From Sphingobium sp. TCM1 (GTDB lineage Bacteria > Pseudomonadota > Alphaproteobacteria > Sphingomonadales > Sphingomonadaceae): a stretch of DNA of 64,000 bases. Position 1 is the stretch's first letter. Each line of letters starts with the position of its first letter. The stretch is taken from the NCBI RefSeq assembly GCF_001650725.1, contig NZ_LXVX01000005.1, forward strand, positions 248,001-312,000, written 5' to 3'. Position numbers and translations under genes: made by a program. Below are positions 1 to 8,647 of the stretch, in pieces. The notes under the pieces are model-generated. The model did no database searches. It saw only the letters and a program-made list of their open reading frames with translations, and was not told the origin of the DNA.

Positions 1-1300
1 GACGTCGATCGACGACCTGTTCGTGGATGTCCCCGCTGAAGCCCGCCTCAGCGGCAAGATCGCGGACTTGCCCGATCATGCCAGCGAACTGGCGGTCGAA
101 CGCCACATGGCGGCGCTTGCGCGGAAAAACCTGTCGGCGGGGGAAGCGCCTTTCTTCCTGGGAGCGGGTGCGTACAAGCACCATGTCCCGGCCAGCGTCG
201 ATCATCTGATCCAGCGCGGCGAGTTCCTGACCGCCTACACGCCCTACCAGCCGGAAATCGCGCAGGGCACGCTCCAGGTGCTGTTCGAATTCCAGACCCA
301 GGTGGCGCGCCTGCTGGGCTGCGACGTGGCGAACGCCTCCATGTATGATGGCTCGACCGCCTGCTGGGAAGCGATCGGCATGGCCCGTCGCATCACCAAG
401 CGGGGCAAGGCACTGCTCTCGTCCGGCCTGCATCCCCATTATGTCTCGGTCGCCAACACCATGGCGAAGTTCACCGGCGACGCGCTGGTGCATGAAGCGC
501 CCACGCTCGACGCCGCGACCGACATCGACGGGCTGATCGCTGCCATCGACAAGGATACGAGCTGCGTCGTCGTGCAATATCCCGACATATTGGGCCGCAT
601 CGCCGACCTGACCCCGCTCGCCGACGCCGCCCATGCGGCCGGGGCGCTGCTGGTCGCGGTTGTGACGGAGCCGGTAGCCCTCGGTGCGATCAAGGCGCCA
701 GGCCATATGGGCGCGGACATTGTCGTCGGCGAAGGCCAGTCGATCGGCGTCGGCCTCCAGTTCGGCGGGCCCTATCTCGGCCTCTTCGGGTGCAAGCAGA
801 AATATGTCCGCCAGATGCCCGGCCGCCTGTGCGGCGAGACGGTGGACGCGGCGGGCAAGCGCGGCTTCGTGCTGACCCTCTCCACCCGCGAACAGCATAT
901 CCGCCGTGAGAAGGCGACGTCGAACATCTGCACCAATTCGGGCCTGTGCGCGCTGGCGTTCAGCATCCACATGACCCTGCTGGGCGAGCGGGGCCTGCGC
1001 GATCTCGCGGCGCTCAACCACGGTCTTGCGGTTCAGGCCGCCGACCGTCTGGCTCAGGTGCCGGGCGTGACCTTGCTCAACGACAGCTTCTTCAACGAAT
1101 TCACGCTGATCCTGTCGAAGGACGCGCGCGACGTCGTCCGCAACCTCGCCGACAGGGGCGTGCTGGGCGGCGTCTCGCTCGGCCGTCTCTTCCCGGCCGC
1201 GCCGGAGATCGGCCACGGCCTGGTCGTCGCCGTCACAGAGACGGTAACTGCTGAGGATATCGAAACCCTTGCCAAGGCGCTTGAGGAGGAACTGGCATGA
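1..1300 (+). CDS. gcvPA: Glycine dehydrogenase (decarboxylating) subunit 1, 5' end outside window
   Basis: This is the N-terminal half of the split P-protein of the glycine cleavage system, a cytosolic PLP enzyme that decarboxylates glycine and passes the aminomethyl group to the H-protein. The open frame runs in from the left edge ([17 protein letters not shown]), so the first twenty-odd codons are missing; this is a window cut, not a truncation. Family landmarks include [29 protein letters not shown] and the [14 protein letters not shown] segment. The stop overlaps the next start as ATGA at 1297-1300, so it is translationally coupled to gcvPB. gcvT and gcvH probably lie just outside the window. 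The split alpha/beta form is usual in sphingomonads. I am very sure of the identity. Confidence 0.97.
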   Translation, partial: TSIDDLFVDVPAEARLSGKIADLPDHASELAVERHMAALARKNLSAGEAPFFLGAGAYKHHVPASVDHLIQRGEFLTAYTPYQPEIAQGTLQVLFEFQTQVARLLGCDVANASMYDGSTACWEAIGMARRITKRGKALLSSGLHPHYVSVANTMAKFTGDALVHEAPTLDAATDIDGLIAAIDKDTSCVVVQYPDILGRIADLTPLADAAHAAGALLVAVVTEPVALGAIKAPGHMGADIVVGEGQSIGVGLQFGGPYLGLFGCKQKYVRQMPGRLCGETVDAAGKRGFVLTLSTREQHIRREKATSNICTNSGLCALAFSIHMTLLGERGLRDLAALNHGLAVQAADRLAQVPGVTLLNDSFFNEFTLILSKDARDVVRNLADRGVLGGVSLGRLFPAAPEIGHGLVVAVTETVTAEDIETLAKALEEELA

Positions 1301-2871
1301 CCATGCTGAAGGAAGGCCGCCCCACCGCGCCGCAAGCCGTCGACGAACTGGACAGCTCCCCCGCGACCGCCACGGGCAATCGTGCGCTGATGCTGGAGGA
1401 AGCGCTGATCTTCGAGATCGGATCGACCGCCACCACCGGCGTCGATCTGGCCGATGCGCCGAAGGTCGCCAGTCGCCTCGGCACTCTCGCCCGTACCGAC
1501 TCCATCGGCCTGCCCGGCCTGTCGGAGCCGGAAACGGTGCGCCACTATACGCGCCTCAGCCGCCAGAACTATGCCATCGACCTCGGCCTGTTCCCGCTCG
1601 GCTCCTGCACGATGAAGCATAATCCGCGCCTTAACGAGAAGGTCGCCCGGATGCCGGGCTTTGCCGACGTTCACCCCCTCGCACCCCAATCGACGGTGCA
1701 GGGCGCGCTGGGCGTCATCAACGAACTGGCCGTCTGGCTGATCAAGCTGACCGGGATGCATGGCGTTGCCATGACCCCCAAGGCCGGCGCCCATGGCGAA
1801 CTGTGCGGCCTGCTCTGCATCCGCGCCGCGCTGGAAGCGCGCGGCGACGCGCGGCAGGTCGTGCTGGTGCCCGAAAGCGCGCACGGCACCAATCCCGCCA
1901 CCGCCGCCTTCTGCGGCTACAAGGTGGAGGATATTCCCGCGACCCCGGACGGCCGTGTCGATCTGGAAGCGCTCAAGGCCCGTCTCGGCCCGGACGTGGC
2001 GGCGGTGATGATCACCAACCCCAACACCTGCGGCCTGTTCGAGCGCGACATGAAGACGATCTCCGATGCGGTCCATGCCGCAGGGGGGTTCGTCTATTGC
2101 GACGGCGCGAACTTCAACGCGATCGTCGGCCGGGTCCGCCCCGGCGACCTCGGCGTCGATGCGATGCACATCAACCTGCACAAGACCTTCTCCACGCCGC
2201 ATGGCGGCGGCGGTCCCGGTTCGGGGCCGGTGGTGCTGTCCGAAGCGCTCGCGCCCTTCGGCCCGCTCCCCTATACCGCGCGCATGGCCGACGGCAGCAT
2301 CCACCTGATCGAGGAGGAGAATGTCGGCGAGGAAATGCCACAGAGTTTCGGCCGCATGTCGGCCTTCCATGGTCAGATGGGCATGTTCACCCGCGCGCTC
2401 ACCTACATCCTCAGCCATGGCGCGGACGGCCTGCGGCAGGTGGCGGAGGATGCGGTGCTCAACGCCAACTATATCCTGCGCAGCCTGGAGGATGTGCTGG
2501 ACGCGCCCTTCGCCGCCAGTGGTCCCTGTATGCACGAAGCGCTGTTCAGCGATAAGGGACTGGCAGAAGGCTTCACCACGCTCGACATCGCCAAGGGGCT
2601 GATCGACGAGGGCTTCCACCCGATGACCATGTATTTCCCGCTGGTCGTCCATGGCGCGATGCTGGTCGAACCGACCGAGACGGAAAGCAAGGCCGCGCTC
2701 GACCAGTTCATCCTGGCGCTGCGCAGCCTGGCGCAGCGCGCCAAGGCCGGGGACGAGGCGCTCAAGGGCGCGCCCTATCACGCCCCGCGCCGCCGCCTCG
2801 ACGAAACGCTGGCCGCGCGCAAGCCGGTGCTGACCTGGACAGAAGCCGCGCTGGCGCAGGCCGCCGAATGA
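1297..2871 (+). CDS. gcvPB: Glycine dehydrogenase (decarboxylating) subunit 2
   Basis: C-terminal half of the split P-protein, 524 aa, carrying the PLP site. The PLP lysine is seen in the motif [18 protein letters not shown] at about residue 296, followed by the glycine-rich loop typical of the family. [12 protein letters not shown] and the [16 protein letters not shown] segment are also classic. It forms the active heterotetramer with GcvPA, encoded immediately upstream with a 4-nt overlap. Its own stop overlaps the start of the DUF938 gene (ATGA), suggesting the three genes share one transcript. Length is normal for the family. Confidence 0.98.
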   Translation: MTMLKEGRPTAPQAVDELDSSPATATGNRALMLEEALIFEIGSTATTGVDLADAPKVASRLGTLARTDSIGLPGLSEPETVRHYTRLSRQNYAIDLGLFPLGSCTMKHNPRLNEKVARMPGFADVHPLAPQSTVQGALGVINELAVWLIKLTGMHGVAMTPKAGAHGELCGLLCIRAALEARGDARQVVLVPESAHGTNPATAAFCGYKVEDIPATPDGRVDLEALKARLGPDVAAVMITNPNTCGLFERDMKTISDAVHAAGGFVYCDGANFNAIVGRVRPGDLGVDAMHINLHKTFSTPHGGGGPGSGPVVLSEALAPFGPLPYTARMADGSIHLIEEENVGEEMPQSFGRMSAFHGQMGMFTRALTYILSHGADGLRQVAEDAVLNANYILRSLEDVLDAPFAASGPCMHEALFSDKGLAEGFTTLDIAKGLIDEGFHPMTMYFPLVVHGAMLVEPTETESKAALDQFILALRSLAQRAKAGDEALKGAPYHAPRRRLDETLAARKPVLTWTEAALAQAAE

Positions 2872-3512
2872 CGGACAGGCCGGAACCGTGGGAACCCGGT
2901 TCCGGCCCCGTCGCGGCGGGCAAGCGATATGCCCCTGCGACCGAACGCAACCGCGACGCCATCCTTGGCGTGCTGCGCGACCAGCTGCCATCCTCCGGTC
3001 TGGTGCTGGAGGTAGCGAGCGGCAGTGGCGAACATGCTGTCCATTTCGCTGTCGCCTTTCCCGATCTCGACTGGCAGCCAACCGATCCCGACCCGGCGGC
3101 GCTCGCCTCGATCGCGGCCTGGCGGGCCGAAGCAAGGCTGCCCAATCTCCGCGCGCCGCTCCGGCTGGACACGACAGGTGACTGGCCGATCGCGCAGGCC
3201 GATGCGATCCTCTGCATCAACATGGTCCATATCAGTCCATGGACCGCGACGGTCGGGCTGCTCGAACGGGCAGGGGCCGCGCTGCCGCGCGGCGGCCTCC
3301 TCTATCTCTACGGCCCCTATCTCCGCGACGGGGTGGAAACCGCCCCCGGCAACCGCGCCTTCGACGCCTCGCTCAAGGCCCGCGACCCGCGCTGGGGGCT
3401 GCGGCGTCTGGAGGATGTGATCGTGGCGGCTGAGGCGGAAGGGCTGGCGTTCGACCGGCTGGTCGAAATGCCCGCCAACAATCTGTCGCTGTTGTTTCGA
3501 CGCCGGGATTGA
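2868..3512 (+). CDS. DUF938 family, putative SAM-dependent methyltransferase
   Basis: A 214-aa protein with a Rossmann methyltransferase core. The SAM-binding motif I reads LEVASGSGEHAVHFA (about residues 46-60), and the DUF938 hallmarks KRYAPATERNRDAIL and INMVHISPW are present. Members are uncharacterised; a substrate cannot be named. The start overlaps the gcvPB stop by 4 nt, so it is the distal gene of the gcv transcript, which may reflect a one-carbon link or only coupling. The 83 bp after it hold no recognisable terminator. Confidence 0.88.
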   Translation: MTDRPEPWEPGSGPVAAGKRYAPATERNRDAILGVLRDQLPSSGLVLEVASGSGEHAVHFAVAFPDLDWQPTDPDPAALASIAAWRAEARLPNLRAPLRLDTTGDWPIAQADAILCINMVHISPWTATVGLLERAGAALPRGGLLYLYGPYLRDGVETAPGNRAFDASLKARDPRWGLRRLEDVIVAAEAEGLAFDRLVEMPANNLSLLFRRRD

Positions 3513-3595
3513 AACAAGGCCCTGCTCCTGCGAAGGCTGGCACTATCCTTCGTCGCGGCGCTCGCAACGGCGAGATCATCAACTGATAGTCATCC

Positions 3596-4474
3596 ATGCC
3601 CAGCCAGCTTCTCCCCCTCGTCACCGCCGAACTGACCGCGCCGGCGGATCCCCGCGCCGCCGCCATGGCCGGCGCGCTCGCGTCCCAATATCCCGATGCC
3701 GCGCGCGCGGTGCTGTTCTACGGCTCCTGCCTGCGGGAGAAGAATCTCGACGGGCTGATGCTCGATTTCTATCTCATCGTGTCGGACTATGCGGTGGCTT
3801 ATGGCAAGGGCTGGCTGGCGCGCGCCAACCGGCTGATCCCGCCCAATGTCTTCCCGTTCGAACATCATGGCCTGATCGCCAAATATGCGGTGCTGTCTGA
3901 AGCCGACTTCGTGCGCCTGAACAGTCCGGGGGCGGACAATGTCTCCGTCTGGGCGCGCTTCGCCCAGCCATCGCGCCTGCTCTGGGCCTCCGACGACCTC
4001 GCCCGCCAGCGCGCCATCGCCGCCGTGGCGCACGCCGCGCCGACGCTGCTGTCGCTTGCCCGGCCGATGACGGAAGGGCAGGGCGACGCGCTCAGCCTGT
4101 GGAAGGCCGGCTTTACCCTGACTTACAATGCGGAATTGCGCGCGGAAAAGAAGGGGCGCTCGCTCTCGATCGTTGACGCCGATCCGGCCCGCTATCGCCG
4201 GTTCGGCGACGCCGCCCTGGCCGACGGCCTGCCGCCGTCGCCCGTGGATGCGCCCGCGCTCTGGCGCCGTCTCCAGCGGCGCGGCAAGCGGCTCTCCGTG
4301 ATCCGCCTGGCCAAGGCGAGCTTCACCTATGCCGGTGGCATCGATTATCTGGCCTGGAAGATCAACCGCCACGCAGGCACGCAGATCGAAATCAAGCCCT
4401 GGCAGCGGCGCTGGCCGCTGCTGGGCGCGGTCACTCTGCTGCCGCGGCTGTTCCGGGGTGGTGCGATCCGTTGA
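3596..4474 (+). CDS. Tam41-like nucleotidyltransferase-fold protein (putative phosphatidate cytidylyltransferase)
   Basis: A 292-aa protein of the MMP37/Tam41 type. Visible landmarks are the nucleotidyltransferase signature VLFYGSCLREKN then GLMLDFYLIVSDY (about residues 39-63; the GS and the aspartate are the expected metal/NTP-binding elements), a following GLIAKYAVLSEADF strand, FAQPSRLLW, and a C-terminal FTYAGGIDYLAWKI. These blocks resemble, in the same order, those of mitochondrial Tam41, which makes CDP-diacylglycerol from phosphatidic acid and CTP. No membrane segment is obvious, unlike CdsA. The assignment rests on remembered motif similarity, not an alignment. The 3' end overlaps the convergent kinase gene by 44 nt. 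Confidence 0.6.
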   Translation: MPSQLLPLVTAELTAPADPRAAAMAGALASQYPDAARAVLFYGSCLREKNLDGLMLDFYLIVSDYAVAYGKGWLARANRLIPPNVFPFEHHGLIAKYAVLSEADFVRLNSPGADNVSVWARFAQPSRLLWASDDLARQRAIAAVAHAAPTLLSLARPMTEGQGDALSLWKAGFTLTYNAELRAEKKGRSLSIVDADPARYRRFGDAALADGLPPSPVDAPALWRRLQRRGKRLSVIRLAKASFTYAGGIDYLAWKINRHAGTQIEIKPWQRRWPLLGAVTLLPRLFRGGAIR

Positions 4475-6422
4475 GCGCCGTCGCCAGCGCCTGGCCCAGC
4501 GTCATCAGCGTATAGGGTTTGCGCAGCACCGCATGGCCTTCGAAATCTGCGGTTTCGCTGGCATCGCCGGCATAGCCGGTCACGAACAGCACCGGCAGGT
4601 GGCGGTAATGGGCCGGCAGGCCCTTTATCATCTCCGGCCCGGTCATGTCGGGCATCAGCACGTCGCTCATGATGAGGCCGATATCGTCATTATTGGCGAG
4701 CAGCCGCGGCGCCTTTGACGGATGATCGCAGGCGACGGGCAAATGGCCCAGTTCGCTGAGCGCCGCCATCGTCTGGTTCAGCACGCGCGGATCATCCTCC
4801 ACCACCAGAATGCGCGTGGGCGGATGCTGTACCGGCGTGCGGGCGAAGGCGCCGTCGTCCATCGCCAGCCCTTCCAGTTCCTGCGTCGAGCGCGGCAGGT
4901 AGAGATGCACGCTGCTGCCCTTGCCCGGTTCGGACTCGATGCGGATCTCGCCTTCGCTCTGGCGCACGAAGCCGAAAATCTGGCTGAGGCCGAGGCCCGT
5001 TCCCTTGCCGACCGGCTTGGTGGTGAAGAACGGCTCGAACACCCGCGCCAGAACCTCCGGCGTCATGCCGCATCCATCGTCAGCGACGGTCAGCACGACA
5101 TAATCGCCGGCCATGCATTCGCCGATCTCCCCGGCCTTGAGCGTCGCGCGGTCGGTGGACAGGGTCAGCTTGCCGCGACCCTCCATCGCGTCGCGCGCAT
5201 TGACGCACAGGTTCAGGATCGCATTTTCCATCTGATGCTGGTCGACGAAGATGCGCCAGCCGCGCGCTTCATGCGTGAAATCCACGATGATCTGGTCGCC
5301 GATGGTGCGGTCCACCAGGTCCGCCAGGCCACGCAGCAGGCTGTCGGGATCGACCGCGCTGGGCAGCAGCGGCTCGGACCGGGCGAAGGCCAGCAGTCGC
5401 CGGGTCAGCGCGGCGGCACGGTTGGCGCCCTCCATCGCATTGTCGAGGTGCCGGCCCGCCTCGTCGGGCTTCAGCCGCAGGTTGCGCTTGGCCAGTTCCA
5501 GCCCGCCGACGACGACGGCCAGCATATTGTTGAAGTCGTGGGCGATGCCCCCGGTGAGCTGGCCGACCGCGTCCATCTTCTGCATCTGGCGCAGATTGTC
5601 CTCGGCCGCCTCGCGCTCGGCCGATTCTTGCTTCAGCTGTTCATAGGCGTCGGACAGTTCGGCGGTGCGGGCGCGCACGGCGTCCTCCAGCCGGTCGGCG
5701 CGCTCGGTTTCCAGTTCGGCCTGCCGCCGCGCCTTGCGCCGCTCGCCATAGGCGACATTGGCGAACCAGGCGGCAAAGAGGATGCAGACCAGCATCGCCA
5801 GCCCCAGCAGCTGCGACGTCTTGCCGACCAATTCGCTACGGTCGCCCGCCAGCGTCACCGCCAGGCTGCGTTCGCGCAGCCGCGCATTCTCGGCATTGAT
5901 GACCAGGTCGAGCAGGGCGGTGATGCGCCGAAGATCCTGCGACTTTCCGGCCTGGTGGAAGCGGGCGAGCGCCGCCATCTTCTGGTCATAGGTGGTGCGC
6001 AGGCCGATTTCGTTCAGCGTCTTGCCGCGCTGCTGGAACGCATATTGCAGCGCTTCCACATTGCCGCGTTGCCAGCCCGATCCGCGCGTGGCGTAATGGA
6101 GCGCCTTGAGCTGGCTCGCCGCGCCGCGCCACTGGTCCTGGAACAGGCGCCCGGTGTCCGGGTCCAGGCTGATGACATAGCGGGCCAGCGTCACTTCGGA
6201 CCGGGCGATGCGCGCCTCGAACCCGCGCGCCAGGGCGATGATCTCGAAGCTGCGCTGCTGTTCGGCCAGCGCATGTTGATGGTCGCGCGTGGCGTTGCTG
6301 GCGGTGTAGAGCAGGGCGCCCAACGATCCGATCAGCAGGGCGACGAGCAGCAATGGCACGGCGCGCCGGACCAGGGCACGCAGCCGTTCGCTCGGATCGT
6401 CGAGAAATTCGCCGTCAGCCAT
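4431..6422 (-). CDS. Membrane hybrid sensor histidine kinase with C-terminal receiver
   Basis: A 663-aa sensor kinase. Two membrane segments (about residues 20-42 and 205-225) bracket a helical periplasmic sensor of the CHASE3-like type. A coiled coil rich in E/R follows, then HisKA with the phosphoacceptor His in [15 protein letters not shown] (about residue 295), HATPase_c ([33 protein letters not shown]) and a receiver domain ([10 protein letters not shown], acceptor Asp in [26 protein letters not shown]). It lacks an output domain, so it probably feeds a phosphorelay. It is transcribed alone. No cognate regulator is adjacent. The signal is unknown. Confidence 0.92.
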   Translation of the reverse strand: MADGEFLDDPSERLRALVRRAVPLLLVALLIGSLGALLYTASNATRDHQHALAEQQRSFEIIALARGFEARIARSEVTLARYVISLDPDTGRLFQDQWRGAASQLKALHYATRGSGWQRGNVEALQYAFQQRGKTLNEIGLRTTYDQKMAALARFHQAGKSQDLRRITALLDLVINAENARLRERSLAVTLAGDRSELVGKTSQLLGLAMLVCILFAAWFANVAYGERRKARRQAELETERADRLEDAVRARTAELSDAYEQLKQESAEREAAEDNLRQMQKMDAVGQLTGGIAHDFNNMLAVVVGGLELAKRNLRLKPDEAGRHLDNAMEGANRAAALTRRLLAFARSEPLLPSAVDPDSLLRGLADLVDRTIGDQIIVDFTHEARGWRIFVDQHQMENAILNLCVNARDAMEGRGKLTLSTDRATLKAGEIGECMAGDYVVLTVADDGCGMTPEVLARVFEPFFTTKPVGKGTGLGLSQIFGFVRQSEGEIRIESEPGKGSSVHLYLPRSTQELEGLAMDDGAFARTPVQHPPTRILVVEDDPRVLNQTMAALSELGHLPVACDHPSKAPRLLANNDDIGLIMSDVLMPDMTGPEMIKGLPAHYRHLPVLFVTGYAGDASETADFEGHAVLRKPYTLMTLGQALATALNGSHHPGTAAAAE

Positions 6423-6543
6423 CGACCGTTACACTAGTCGAACGAGCGGGATGGAGGAATATGGCAGATCAAAGCTTCCCCCTGAAAGCAACATTTCGTC
6501 GCGGCTAGGACTCGGCTCACCCTACTCCCGCACGCATCGCCGA

Positions 6544-7776
6544 TCAACCGATAGCGCCGGTCGCCTTGCCTGCCGCCTCGAACATGGCGATGATCTGGCC
6601 GACCTGCTCGTCGCTATGCTCGGCGCAGAGCGAGCAGCGCAGCAGGAAGGTGCCGGCCGGGGTCGCCGGCGGGCGCGCCATGTTGACGTAGAGGCCCAGT
6701 TCCAGCAGCGTCTGCCACATGGCGACGGCCTGCGTCTGGTCGGTCAGGATGACCGCGATGATCGCCGACTGTGGCGTCTCGCTGCCCAGCTTGAAACCGA
6801 GGTCGGAGAGGCCCTTGTGCAGCCGCTGGCTGTTCTTCCACAGGTGCGCGCGCTTTTCGCCGGCGTGCATCAGCTTGCGGATGCTCGTCGCGGCGGTCGC
6901 GACGACGCTGGGCGGCAGCGACGCGGTGAAGACATAAGGACGACACACGAGGCGCAGGATTTCGAACTTGGGGTGGTTCGACACGCAGAAGCCGCCGACC
7001 GTGCCGACCGACTTGGAGAAGGTGCCGACCACGAAGTCGATCTCGCCCTCGACGCCCTGCTCCTCATAGGCGCCACGCCCATTGGGGCCGAAGAAGCCCA
7101 TGCCATGCGCCTCGTCGCACAGGATCATGCAGTTGGGATGCTTGCGGATCGCGGCGACCATTTCGGGTAGGGGAGCGACGTCGCCCAGCATCGAATAGAC
7201 GCCTTCCAGCACCACCAGTTTCAGCGCATCGGCGGGCAGGCGGCCGAGGCGCTTGTCCAGATCTTCGACACTGTTGTGGCGGAAACGGACGATCTCCGCA
7301 TTGCCAAGGCCGCAGCCGTCATAGATGGACGCATGGCTGTCGGCGTCCAGCACGACATAGTCGCCCTTGCCCGCGAGGGTGGAGATAATGCCCAGATTCG
7401 CCTGATAGCCGGTCGAGAAGACCATGGCGCCCGATGTGCCGTAAAACTCCTTGAGCGCGTCCTCGACTTCCTTGTGGCCCTGATAGGTGCCGTTTAGCAC
7501 GCGGCTGCCAGTGGTGCCCGCGCCGAACTCGTCCAGCGCCTTCTTGCCGGCCGCGACCACGTCGGGATCGAAGGTCATGCCCATATAATTGTAGGTGCCG
7601 AGCAGGATGGTTTCCTTGCCCTGGATGATCGCGCGCGTTGGCGAGAGCACCTTGTCCATCACGATCGCATACGGGTCGCGGACGCCCGTCGCCAGCAGCG
7701 CCTCGCGCTCGGCGATCAGCGGATCGAACTTGGAAAACAGGTCGCGCGTTTGGGTGGCGATGGCGGCGTCGGTCAT
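6544..7776 (-). CDS. spt: Serine palmitoyltransferase
   Basis: PLP-dependent alpha-oxoamine synthase, 410 aa, condensing L-serine with palmitoyl thioester to 3-ketodihydrosphingosine, the committed step of sphingolipid synthesis. Blocks are very close to the soluble Sphingomonas paucimobilis enzyme: LLGTYNYMGMTFDPDVVAAG, DADSHASIYDG (stacking His about 149), CDEAHGMGFFGPNGRG (Asp 221, His 224) and the PLP lysine in GTFSKSVGTVGGF (Lys 255). Numbering is offset by ten from that enzyme throughout. The ATG at 7774-7776 is chosen because upstream in-frame sequence runs through an intergenic repeat and does not resemble the family. It lies downstream of a dedicated acyl carrier protein. Confidence 0.96.
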   Translation of the reverse strand: MTDAAIATQTRDLFSKFDPLIAEREALLATGVRDPYAIVMDKVLSPTRAIIQGKETILLGTYNYMGMTFDPDVVAAGKKALDEFGAGTTGSRVLNGTYQGHKEVEDALKEFYGTSGAMVFSTGYQANLGIISTLAGKGDYVVLDADSHASIYDGCGLGNAEIVRFRHNSVEDLDKRLGRLPADALKLVVLEGVYSMLGDVAPLPEMVAAIRKHPNCMILCDEAHGMGFFGPNGRGAYEEQGVEGEIDFVVGTFSKSVGTVGGFCVSNHPKFEILRLVCRPYVFTASLPPSVVATAATSIRKLMHAGEKRAHLWKNSQRLHKGLSDLGFKLGSETPQSAIIAVILTDQTQAVAMWQTLLELGLYVNMARPPATPAGTFLLRCSLCAEHSDEQVGQIIAMFEAAGKATGAIG

Positions 7777-7797
7777 AATATCAGCTATCCCTAAACC

Positions 7798-7876
7798 GTT
7801 CGGGCCGAGCGAAGTCGAAGCCCTCTGTCGAGCGGAGGCGAGGCTGCCTTCCGCGCTTTCGCTCGGGGCGAACGGC
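7798..7876. repeat. Sphingomonad intergenic palindromic repeat inside the acp-spt operon
   Basis: The spacer between acp and spt carries GTTCGGGCCGAGCGAAGTCG on the left and, in opposite orientation, CTTTCGCTCGGGGCGAACGG on the right. Related copies occur at 13682-13718, 30749-30783 and 61064-61171. It can fold as a large hairpin and may affect mRNA stability or the acp:spt expression ratio. That role is inference. Confidence 0.7.
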
Positions 7877-7886
7877 AAATTCCAGA

Positions 7887-8132
7887 TCAGGCGGCCTTCA
7901 GCTTCGCGACCGCATCCACCAGCTGGCCGACGGTCTCGATCTCGGCCTGCATGTTCATGGTGATGATGATGTCGAACTCATCCTCGATCGCCGCGACGAA
8001 GTCCATCACCGTCAGGCTGTCCCATTCCAGGTCGCCGGCGAAGGTCGTGGCCTCGGCCAGCTCCACACCCTTTTTGTTGAAGGGTTCGATCTGCGTTGCG
8101 ACGCTGTCGAAAATCTCGGCGCGATCCGTCAT
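7887..8132 (-). CDS. acpR: Acyl carrier protein of the serine palmitoyltransferase locus
   Basis: An 81-aa four-helix acyl carrier protein. The phosphopantetheine-attachment serine sits in LEWDSLTVMDF (about residue 39), the DSL motif of carrier proteins. It lies directly upstream of spt on the same strand, 110 bp apart, as in other alphaproteobacterial sphingolipid loci where a dedicated ACP supplies the acyl chain to Spt. It is not the fatty-acid AcpP, whose sequence and neighbours (fabG, fabF) differ. The symbol is tentative. Confidence 0.9.
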   Translation of the reverse strand: MTDRAEIFDSVATQIEPFNKKGVELAEATTFAGDLEWDSLTVMDFVAAIEDEFDIIITMNMQAEIETVGQLVDAVAKLKAA

Positions 8133-8252
8133 TATCGTGAAATTCTTTCCGTCAAAGCGCGGCCCTCGCCGCTCCGTCCCGCCCTTTGGCAGGCGATTAA
8201 GGCGTCAATCGGGCAGTATCGCGCCCGAATGTGCAAGCATAGGGATTTTCAG

Positions 8253-8270
8253 TCAGATGGCATCATCTGA
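8253..8270. promoter_or_regulatory. Short perfect inverted repeat upstream of acp-spt
   Basis: TCAGATG and CATCTGA are perfect 7-bp arms separated by 4 bp. The element lies in the 180-bp spacer between the complex I subunit gene and acp, about 120 bp upstream of the acp start and 45 bp beyond the stop of no other gene in that direction. It may be an operator for the sphingolipid operon or a weak hairpin; there is no U-tract. I see no convincing -35/-10 pair in the remainder of the spacer. Confidence 0.35.
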
Positions 8271-8312
8271 TGACCCCCACATCGGGGACGGCAAAAGGGG
8301 GCAGGCCGCCGA

Positions 8313-8591
8313 TCAGCGAAAATTGTCGGCGTAGGCCTGCAATTTCAGCGTCTTGGGCGGAGTTGCGATGACAGTGTAAGCCACGCCTTTCTTCTCCGCA
8401 TAGGCGACCGCGCTTTCCTGCGACGGGAAGCTCAGCTTCAGCTGCTGTTGCGTGTCGCCTGAGCCGGCCCACCCGGTCAGCGGATCGGCCTGCTTCGCTT
8501 CGGCGGGCGCATATTCCAGCACCCATTTGTGGGTCAGCGCCTTGCCGGACTGGAGGGCGTTCTTCTGGATCTGATAGATGCGCGCGGTCAT
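8313..8591 (-). CDS. ETC complex I accessory subunit, NDUFS4-like
   Basis: A 92-aa protein of the ETC_C1_NDUFA4 family, the bacterial relative of mitochondrial complex I subunit NDUFS4 (18 kDa). Typical sequence is MTARIYQIQKNALQSGKA, then WVLEYAP and DPLTGWAGSGDTQQQLKLSF, ending with the YAEKKGVAYTV segment. It is thought to stabilise the NADH-binding arm of respiratory complex I on the cytoplasmic face. I chose the ATG at 8589-8591 because it opens the conserved MTARI block; longer readings add non-conserved sequence that overlaps the hrpB 3' end. Confidence 0.9.
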   Translation of the reverse strand: MTARIYQIQKNALQSGKALTHKWVLEYAPAEAKQADPLTGWAGSGDTQQQLKLSFPSQESAVAYAEKKGVAYTVIATPPKTLKLQAYADNFR

Positions 8592-8647
8592 CGCGATGGG
8601 ACTCCGTAAAATCGTGATGGTGCGTTGCACCAGCGGTTGCCGCGAAG

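Noticed and set aside
1..25. Possible truncated gcvPA starting at an internal GTG (position 23).
   Set aside because: The frame continues upstream with the conserved family residues TSIDDLF to the window edge, so the gene is simply cut by the window.
1054..3135. Very long minus-strand open frame (693 codons) antisense to gcvPB and the DUF938 gene.
   Set aside because: It opposes three well-recognised proteins, has a biased Arg/Gly/His-rich composition and no motif. Long antisense frames are expected at this GC content.
3513..3595. Possible short gene or terminator after the DUF938 gene.
   Set aside because: No frame with a start signal and no hairpin with a T-tract; the spacer looks like degenerate intergenic sequence.
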